Shown one piece after another: positions 58,652 to 64,000 of a stretch of DNA of 64,000 bases. The DNA comes from an uncultured Clostridia bacterium (GTDB lineage Bacteria; Bacillota; Clostridia; Christensenellales; Borkfalkiaceae): the NCBI GenBank assembly GCA_944354125.1, contig CALVPT010000002.1, forward strand, positions 124,001 through 188,000, written 5' to 3'. Each line of letters begins with the position of its first letter. Positions within the stretch are counted from its first letter, which is position 1. The notes under the pieces were generated by a model that was not told where the DNA came from, did no database searches, and saw only the letters and a program-made list of their open reading frames with translations. A program made the translations under genes and the position numbers.

Positions 58652-58948
58652 GGCGATAAGGACGAATTTATAAAGGCCGTGGCGGCAAAACTTGACCCCG
58701 ACTTTACAGTTGACGGCGATACAATTTTGCTCTATACCGAAACCCATGGAATTAACGTCAGAGGGTTCCAGACAGTACTCATAAATGACTACGGCATACG
58801 AGAATTTAATGTCAATGTCCCTCAAACTGTAAACGATGACGAGCTTGTAGACGCCGTCGACAGTTTAATTGAAGTCTCGTTCGATTCTGTCGATTTCGGA
58901 GGGTATCAGCTTGACGTCGACCTTGCGGCAGTCGGCGAAGAGGCATAA
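58652..58948 (+). pseudogene. In-frame continuation of the lipoprotein gene beyond the UAA
   Basis: Directly after the TAA the same frame continues for 98 codons (starting GDKDEFIKAVAAKLDPD) to a second stop at 58946-58948. It has protein-like composition and no ribosome-binding site of its own; the internal ATG at 58679 lacks one too. It reads as the C-terminal part of the same secreted domain, cut off by one nonsense codon or reached by readthrough. Confidence 0.65.
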
Positions 58949-59066
58949 ATAATACAAATACATTCAAACGGACGCCGAAAACTAAGCTTACGGCGGCATA
59001 TTGCCAAAGAGAGCGCGGCATAAATTACAGCTGAACGCAACTTCTCCTGAACCCCGCCAAAAGGGC

Positions 59067-59098
59067 GCGCAGGCGGCGCAGATTTGCGCCGCCTGCGC
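59067..59098 (+). terminator. Terminator after lipoprotein gene
   Basis: A perfect 14-bp stem (GCGCAGGCGGCGCA and its complement) with a GATT loop, then TTATCATA. Confidence 0.75.
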
Positions 59099-59237
59099 TT
59101 ATCATATGCCGCACCGATAAACTTATTGACCTTATCCCTATCGCCTGCCAGAGGGCAAAATACGGCGCGTTTACGGCATATTAACTTTATATGCCGCACT
59201 TTTGCGGCGTCATAATTTAAACGGCACATAATTAAAG

Positions 59238-59275
59238 AGCGCCCCGAGCGAAAATTTCTTTTCGCTCGGGGCGCT
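59238..59275 (-). terminator. Terminator of the redox operon
   Basis: A perfect 17-bp stem (AGCGCCCCGAGCGAAAA and its complement) with a 4-nt loop, followed on the minus strand by CTTTAATT. Confidence 0.85.
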
Positions 59276-59359
59276 ACTCTGCTTTAATTCAGACAGCCGC
59301 CCGAAATAAATTTTAATTCAAGACAGCGGCTTTAGTAAGGTTCTGCCAAGCCTTTCGGC

Positions 59360-61063
59360 TCAGTTCATTGCCGCAACTATCGCCTCGCGAAGTTCGGTTT
59401 CGGAGCAAGCGCCCTGCTTTACGAAGTCTATGACGCCGTTTGCATCTAGGACGACGGTCATGGGATATGCATACTTGCCGCCGAACATGAGGTAGGTACA
59501 CGTCTCCTCGGTATCCTGCGCAAAGGTTATCTCATAGCTGTTCCACGCCCTGCCGTTCCTGTCCACATTGCCGTCCAACCACGCCTGAACGCCGCCCGAA
59601 GGCACCGCCGAGTAGCTGTGTACGGCGAACATATTTATCGCGCCGTCATACTCTTCATATATGCTCTCGAAGTAGGGAAGTTCGGCTTTGCAGGGGTCGC
59701 AGTCGGTATACCAGTAATTGATTACCGTAACCTTGCCCTTGCACTCGATTGTTGAGAACTCGTTCCACGTGCCTGCCGACTCATATACCTGCAGGGTGAA
59801 CGTAGGCGCCTTGTCGCCGACGCCGTATACCATTGTACTCTTTGTCTCCTGTACGGCATAGTACACAAGCGCCGTAATGAGCACGGCTATTGCAAGCACC
59901 CACGCCGTGAACTCCAAGGCAAATCTGCGGTTTTTGAATTTTGCGCCGAACGCCTTAATTGCCGCCTTAAACTTTGAAGGCTTTGCCGCCTCCGACAAAG
60001 TTCCCTCCGACGGGACGTCGGCAGAGATTTCCGCACCCGACGCGGTCGCGCCCTCAGCGCCGACCACGGGCGCCGCGCAGACCTCGGCGCTATCCTTTAC
60101 GGGGGTAGTCACTACTACCGCCGCATTGCTCTTTGAAAGGGAAAGAAGGTCAACCTTGCCGCCCTCCGCCGCTGCTGGCTGAGCTACGGGCAGGGTGTTC
60201 TTTACGAATATCTTGCTGCCCTTCCAGGTTATTGCCTGTACGGGGCATACGGGAATGCACTCGCCGCACTGAATACATTCGTGGTCGCCGACGTGCTTTA
60301 TATCCATCTTACAGCCCTCTATGCAGAGGCCGCAGTCTATGCACTTGTTCTTGTCGAGCTTTACGCCCAGAAGAGACAATCTGCAGAAGAGTCCGTATAT
60401 CGCGCCGAGGGGGCAGATAAAGCGGCAGAATGCCCTGTATATGAACACGCACGCCACTACCACTACTACGAGGATTGCGAACTTCCACGTGAACAGATAT
60501 CCGAGCATTGCATAGAAGTCGGAATTTTCAATATTTGCAAGCAGACTTACCGCGCCCTCCAGCGTTCCTGCGGGGCAGACATACTTACAGAACGAGGGAA
60601 TGCCTGCATATATTACGGGAATTGCAATCAGTATGCCCAAAAGCACATACTTGAAATATGACAATATGCGCGTGAACCTGTTCTTTCTGAGCTTGGGAGA
60701 ACGAATCTTGTACAGAAGTTCCTGAATGAGTCCGAACGGGCACAAAAAGCCGCATATTACCCTGCCGAGAAGCAGTCCGAACAGTATGAGTATGCCGAAT
60801 ATATAGGCAGGCGCCCTTGTGCTGCTTGCCGCCAGCGAGTCCTGCAGCGCGCCGAGGGGGCACGCGCCTATCGCGCCGGGGCAGGAATAGCAGTTGAGTC
60901 CCGGAACGCACGCCGTCTTTGTGCTGCCCGTATATATCTTGCCCGTCGCAAAGCCCTTTATGTTGGCGTTGGTAAGGAGCGCCGCATACAGCTGAATGAG
61001 TCTCCTCTTGGTGGGCAGGTGATTTTTAAACCAATCTTTCGTCTTAACTAAAAAATTCTTCAT
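59360..61063 (-). CDS. Membrane polyferredoxin fused to extracytoplasmic thioredoxin domain
   Basis: A 567-residue fusion. Residues 50-70 carry a Cys cluster (C52, C58, C61, C68). Helices follow with the NapH/NosR-type motifs CGFLCPFG (104-111), CKYVCPAG (159-166) and CRFICPLG (213-220). Two [4Fe-4S] ferredoxin motifs come next (C241-C251 and C263-C273). After an Ala/Glu/Pro linker and a helix (about 385-403) comes a TlpA-like thioredoxin domain with C455-D-P-C458. The layout suggests electrons move from cytoplasmic Fe-S carriers across the membrane to an outside thiol, a CcdA/DsbD-like role. It starts 1 bp after the partner gene's stop. Confidence 0.88.
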   Translation of the reverse strand: MKNFLVKTKDWFKNHLPTKRRLIQLYAALLTNANIKGFATGKIYTGSTKTACVPGLNCYSCPGAIGACPLGALQDSLAASSTRAPAYIFGILILFGLLLGRVICGFLCPFGLIQELLYKIRSPKLRKNRFTRILSYFKYVLLGILIAIPVIYAGIPSFCKYVCPAGTLEGAVSLLANIENSDFYAMLGYLFTWKFAILVVVVVACVFIYRAFCRFICPLGAIYGLFCRLSLLGVKLDKNKCIDCGLCIEGCKMDIKHVGDHECIQCGECIPVCPVQAITWKGSKIFVKNTLPVAQPAAAEGGKVDLLSLSKSNAAVVVTTPVKDSAEVCAAPVVGAEGATASGAEISADVPSEGTLSEAAKPSKFKAAIKAFGAKFKNRRFALEFTAWVLAIAVLITALVYYAVQETKSTMVYGVGDKAPTFTLQVYESAGTWNEFSTIECKGKVTVINYWYTDCDPCKAELPYFESIYEEYDGAINMFAVHSYSAVPSGGVQAWLDGNVDRNGRAWNSYEITFAQDTEETCTYLMFGGKYAYPMTVVLDANGVIDFVKQGACSETELREAIVAAMN

Positions 61064-61064
61064 A

Positions 61065-61874
61065 TCAACCCAGCCCTATGCACTCCGTACATATATTTAT
61101 AGCCTTTATCATTATCGCCCTGGCGTTGCCGTTGAGAGCGCCCCATATTATGAGCGCAACCGCAATTACTGCAAGGGCTATCCTCAGCCCCATAAGGAAA
61201 CGGGGGTCGGAAATGACGACTTCCGCCGCCGTCTTGCGCCTCTTATTGGGCTTAAGTCCGAAAGTCAGCTTTTTGACCGAGGGAAGCATGCTCTTTACGG
61301 CATACTTTTCATACGCCGCCGCGCCTGCAATTACTACGAGCCCGGCAAATATGCAGGGGAACACGTGCTTTGCCATGTTGAGCATCTCCGCCGTGACGTC
61401 CTTGTTGGGGAAGTTCCCGGGGATTGCGAGATATACTATGCCGTAAATCGCCGCTATGCCGAAGAGCGACCACGCCGCAACCTTCAATGCAAATATAAGC
61501 TTTCTGCCGCGCTCGACCAGGGCAAAATCCTGCTCGAGTCCCTGAGGGGCGCTGTCGGGCAGGCGCTTTGCAAGGCGGGCATACTGCAAATCGTCGGGAA
61601 TTTTGCGCTGCTTCTGCTTTACGGGGAATACCTCCCACAGCACAAACCCCGCTATTATGGCGGCTATCCACAGCCAGAACGCAAGGGATATCCGGGAAAG
61701 CGCCTCTACCACTCTCTCCCTCGTGAACGGGCTTGCGCCCTCATAGTCGGGAGCCGTACCCGTGATATAGAGGGACAGCACTTTCCACAAAAACAGTGCG
61801 CCCACAACCAGCGTGAACGCCCCGAATATCCAGCCGTAATATGTCCTTACGAGCTTAGGTGTCCTTTCCTTCAT
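61065..61874 (-). CDS. Membrane protein with C-terminal CD1871A-like CxxC motif
   Basis: A 269-residue protein with about six helices (near 15-35, 60-80, 125-150, 165-185 and 225-245) and a final helix-edge sequence AINICTECIGLG, with Cys262 and Cys265 close to the C-terminus. The ending matches the short CD1871A family of CxxC proteins, which in Clostridia sit beside 4Fe-4S proteins and redoxins. Here the motif is carried by a larger protein. It probably relays electrons between the polyferredoxin and outside thiols. The ATG at 61874 follows AGAGGA, and it is first in the two-gene operon. Confidence 0.75.
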   Translation of the reverse strand: MKERTPKLVRTYYGWIFGAFTLVVGALFLWKVLSLYITGTAPDYEGASPFTRERVVEALSRISLAFWLWIAAIIAGFVLWEVFPVKQKQRKIPDDLQYARLAKRLPDSAPQGLEQDFALVERGRKLIFALKVAAWSLFGIAAIYGIVYLAIPGNFPNKDVTAEMLNMAKHVFPCIFAGLVVIAGAAAYEKYAVKSMLPSVKKLTFGLKPNKRRKTAAEVVISDPRFLMGLRIALAVIAVALIIWGALNGNARAIMIKAINICTECIGLG

Positions 61875-61920
61875 ATATTCCTCTTTCTTGCGGCAAAACC
61901 GCAGTTTATTGGTGACCTTT

Positions 61921-61950
61921 ATTATACCAAACGGCATACGGCAAAGTCAA
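61921..61950 (-). promoter_or_regulatory. Promoter of the redox operon
   Basis: On the minus strand: TTGACT (61950-61945), 18 bp, extended -10 TGGTATAAT with TATAAT at 61926-61921. Confidence 0.82.
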
Positions 61951-61981
61951 GAAGTATTGAATGAAATCAGCCCCTTATGGC

Positions 61982-62011
61982 TTGACAAAGCGCGCGCATG
62001 ACATTTATAAT
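61982..62011 (+). promoter_or_regulatory. Sigma-A promoter of cysteine desulfidase-family gene
   Basis: TTGACA (61982-61987), 18 bp, TATAAT (62006-62011), divergent from the redox operon promoter. Confidence 0.85.
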
Positions 62012-62051
62012 TTAACGGTAAGCATAACAATATTTTTACTTCGGAGAAAAT

Positions 62052-63329
62052 ATGGAAGACAAACTCTGCGCCGATTATGTGAACATCTTAAAGGAAGAAC
62101 TTCTGCCTGCAATGGGCTGCACCGAACCCATTGCCGTGGCATACGCCGCAGCTCTTGCAAAGAGCACGCTCGGCCGTATCCCCGAGAAGGTCGAAATTAC
62201 CGTTTCGGGCAACATATTGAAGAACGTAAAGAGCGTTATAGTGCCCTGCACGGGCGGACTTAAGGGCGTTGCCTCCGCCGCAGCGGCAGGCATAATTTCG
62301 GGCCGCGCGGAGGATAAGCTGGAAGTCCTTGCCCACCTGGACGACGAGGACAGAAAGGCGATAAAGGACTATATGAAAAAGGCGGACATATCCGTCCGCC
62401 AGAGCGACAGCGGCTGCATATTCGACATAGGCGTAAAGCTCACCTCGGCAAATGAAGAGGCATATGCCAGAATTGAAGGCCACCACACCAACGTCGTCGA
62501 GCTTTCCAGAAACGGTCAGAAGTTAATTTCCAGGGAGATACTCAAAGAAAACGCCGACGAGGGCTTCACCGACAGGAGCGTTCTCTCCGTAAGGGGCATA
62601 ATCGAGTTTGCAAACACCGTAGAACTCGACAGGATAGACGGCGTAATTTCGCGCCAGATAGAGTACAACACGGCAATCGCCGAGGAGGGTCTTAAGGGCG
62701 ATTACGGCGCAAACGTAGGCAAGGTTCTGCTCTCTGCCTTCGGCAACGGCGTGCACAACCGTGCAAGGGCGACGGCTGCGGCAGGCTCCGACGCCAGAAT
62801 GAACGGCTGCTCCCTGCCCGTAGTCATAGTTTCGGGCAGCGGCAACCAGGGAATGTGCGCCTCCCTTCCCGTCGTCGTATATGCAAAGGAGCTGGGCGCA
62901 AGCCGCGAACAGCTCATACGCGCGGTGGCGCTCAGCGACCTTATAACCGTGCACTTAAAGACGGGCATAGGCAGGCTTTCGGCATACTGCGGCGCGGTAA
63001 GCGCGGGCGCAGGCGCAGGCGCAGGCATTGCCTACCTTTCGGGCGGCGGCTTCGAGGAGATTGCCCATACCCTGGTGAATGCGCTTGCAATAACTTCGGG
63101 ACTTATCTGCGACGGCGCAAAGTCGAGCTGTGCGGCAAAGATAGCCTCCGCCGTGGACGCAGGCATAATAGGCTATGAGATGTACAGGCGCGGCAGCCAG
63201 TTCTACGGCGGCGACGGCATACTGGACCACGGCGTGGAGAGCACGATTGAAAACGTCGGCGACCTTGCAAGGATAGGCATGAAGGAGACCGACGAGGAGA
63301 TTATCCGCTTGATGATTAAGGACCTTTAA
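62052..63329 (+). CDS. L-cysteine desulfidase / serine dehydratase alpha-like protein (UPF0597, CyuA family)
   Basis: A 425-residue protein of the family containing archaeal L-cysteine desulfidase and E. coli CyuA (YhaM). Such enzymes use a labile [4Fe-4S] cluster to release sulfide, ammonia and pyruvate from L-cysteine. The first conserved Cys is in AMGCTEPIAVAYA (about residue 23); others lie in NGCSLPV, GNQGMCASLP, YCGAVSAG and LICDGAKSSC. Length is standard. The start follows CGGAG. It is monocistronic with its own promoter and terminator. Cysteine as substrate is inferred from the family; the neighbouring thiol-redox genes make that reasonable. Confidence 0.88.
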   Translation: MEDKLCADYVNILKEELLPAMGCTEPIAVAYAAALAKSTLGRIPEKVEITVSGNILKNVKSVIVPCTGGLKGVASAAAAGIISGRAEDKLEVLAHLDDEDRKAIKDYMKKADISVRQSDSGCIFDIGVKLTSANEEAYARIEGHHTNVVELSRNGQKLISREILKENADEGFTDRSVLSVRGIIEFANTVELDRIDGVISRQIEYNTAIAEEGLKGDYGANVGKVLLSAFGNGVHNRARATAAAGSDARMNGCSLPVVIVSGSGNQGMCASLPVVVYAKELGASREQLIRAVALSDLITVHLKTGIGRLSAYCGAVSAGAGAGAGIAYLSGGGFEEIAHTLVNALAITSGLICDGAKSSCAAKIASAVDAGIIGYEMYRRGSQFYGGDGILDHGVESTIENVGDLARIGMKETDEEIIRLMIKDL

Positions 63330-63394
63330 TCGCCCGTTCGGGCGTAAATATGCGCCGTCTGACGGCGCGGCAAACTCATAAAGAAGTGACAGAA

Positions 63395-63435
63395 GCGGCG
63401 CCCCGAGGGGAAATTTTGTTCCCTCGGGGCGCCGC
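63395..63435 (+). terminator. Terminator after cysteine desulfidase-family gene
   Basis: A 17-bp stem (GCGGCGCCCCGAGGG... with one bulged G) around a short AT-rich loop, followed by CCGTTTTT. Confidence 0.85.
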
Positions 63436-63527
63436 CCGTTTTTACATTTATGACTAGGAATTCCGCCCGTATGGCATTTTTTATGCGCAAATTGCCAAAT
63501 CGGGGACAAAAAAATGCAAAACCCCTA

Positions 63528-63556
63528 TTGAAAAAGCCGTCGTTTCATATTATAAT
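63528..63556 (+). promoter_or_regulatory. Sigma-A promoter of EF-G-like gene
   Basis: TTGAAA (63528-63533), 17 bp, TATAAT (63551-63556). Confidence 0.85.
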
Positions 63557-63603
63557 GGTAGAAAAGCGGATTAAAATTCCGAGATAAAGGGGAAAACAAA
63601 ACA

Positions 63604-64000
63604 ATGAGCATTACAGCAAACCAGATAAGGAACATTGCCGTAATCGGGCACAGCGGCGAGGGCAAAACCACGCTGTGCGAGGCGATGCTCTTCAATGCGG
63701 GCGCCATAGACAGAATGGGCACCGTTGAACAGGGAACGACGGTCATGGACTTCGACGAGGCGGAAAAGGGCAAAAAGATGTCCGTATATGCCTCCGTCGC
63801 GCACCTTGACTGGAAGGGAATCAAGGTAAACCTGATAGATCTGCCCGGCTTTTACGACTTTGAGGGCGAAAGACACGAGGGACTTGCCGCCTGCGGCGGA
63901 GCAATACTGGTTATCGGCGCGAACGGCTCCCTGCCCATCGGCGCGGAGAGCGTAGTCGACTACTGCTTAAGGCAGGGCAAACCGCTCATCATATTCATAA
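63604..64000 (+). CDS. Elongation factor G-like GTPase (N-terminal part)
   Basis: The first 132 residues of a translational GTPase run off the window end. Visible are the G1 loop VIGHSGEGKTTL (residues 14-25), a switch region (VEQGTTVMDFDEAEKGKKMS) and the G3 motif DLPGFYDF. The G1 sequence G-H-S-G-E-G-K-T and G3 D-L-P-G differ from canonical EF-G (G-H-x-D-x-G-K-T and D-T-P-G). This marks the FusA-like paralogue found in many Bacillota rather than the housekeeping EF-G. The ATG at 63604 follows AAGGGG. Role unknown; it may bind ribosomes. Confidence 0.85.
   Translation, partial: MSITANQIRNIAVIGHSGEGKTTLCEAMLFNAGAIDRMGTVEQGTTVMDFDEAEKGKKMSVYASVAHLDWKGIKVNLIDLPGFYDFEGERHEGLAACGGAILVIGANGSLPIGAESVVDYCLRQGKPLIIFI

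Larger units (their letters stand above)
58949..59359. other. Convergent intergenic region with two terminators
   Basis: Apart from the two hairpins listed separately it contains only AT-rich sequence with repeated GCCGCA/TATGCCG words and a short direct duplication of TTTAATTCA(A)GACAGC at 59283-59335. No gene was seen. Confidence 0.5.

Noticed and set aside
1..64000. tRNA, rRNA, tmRNA, prophage or insertion sequence
   Set aside because: No cloverleaf with a CCA end, rRNA core sequence, transposase or integrase signature was seen on either strand.

Overview
The window looks like chromosome from an anaerobic member of the Bacillota, class Clostridia, probably gut-associated. The evidence is AddAB rather than RecBCD recombination, an oxygen-sensitive class III ribonucleotide reductase with NrdR boxes, an FMN riboswitch on an ECF riboflavin transporter, a K+-dependent membrane pyrophosphatase, many lipoproteins, and Shine-Dalgarno/sigma-A signals of Bacillota type (many TTGACA-N17-TATAAT promoters). 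Family-level placement is not possible because no rRNA is present. No rRNA, tRNA, CRISPR array, prophage or intact insertion sequence was seen.

Layout. 0-6.7 kb: addB-addA on the minus strand. 6.7-15.9 kb: a lipoprotein, a PfkB sugar kinase, MATE exporter plus cysK, the membrane pyrophosphatase, a HIT protein and a GltD-like oxidoreductase. 16-22.4 kb: NfeD-flotillin operon and a marR-ABC-ABC exporter operon with a palindromic operator over its start site. 22.4-28.4 kb: acyltransferase, glycosyltransferase, LUD protein, NSS transporter, DegV. 28.4-29.2 kb: about 800 bp with no credible gene, holding a 19-bp palindrome and two diverged direct repeats. 29.2-32.7 kb: nrdD-nrdG-dut behind tandem promoters with NrdR boxes. 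33.9-40.6 kb: one compact eight-gene minus-strand operon, tsaE-tsaB-rimI-hydrolase-murF-ddl-icd-thioredoxin, joining tRNA t6A modification, cell-wall precursor synthesis and central metabolism. 40.6-41.7 kb: ribU with its FMN riboswitch and terminator. 41.8-53.5 kb: esterase, kinase-like protein, AraC regulator, second DegV, polysaccharide deacetylase, second MATE, YitT transporter, GH43 glycosidase, Fe-alcohol dehydrogenase, asparaginase. 53.7-61.9 kb: an extracytoplasmic redox and lipoprotein region. 62-64 kb: cysteine desulfidase-family enzyme and the start of an EF-G-like GTPase.

Most notable points: (1) a two-gene membrane redox unit, made of a polyferredoxin fused to an extracytoplasmic thioredoxin domain and a membrane protein ending in a C-T-E-C motif, next to a thioredoxin-containing lipoprotein; (2) a structured leader at 57499-57638 with a perfect 12-bp closing stem starting at the predicted transcription start and a terminator that could compete with it; (3) at least five genes whose sigma-A -10 box lies only 6-8 nt before the start codon with no usable Shine-Dalgarno, suggesting leaderless mRNAs; (4) an alpha/beta hydrolase with no ATG/GTG/TTG at its true N-terminus; (5) a terminator-like hairpin before ddl that buries the ddl ribosome-binding site; (6) a MurF-type ligase whose N-terminal domain is replaced by membrane helices; (7) an in-frame UAA inside a lipoprotein gene.

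Functions are inferred by recognising motifs and family sequence patterns by eye; no database search was run.
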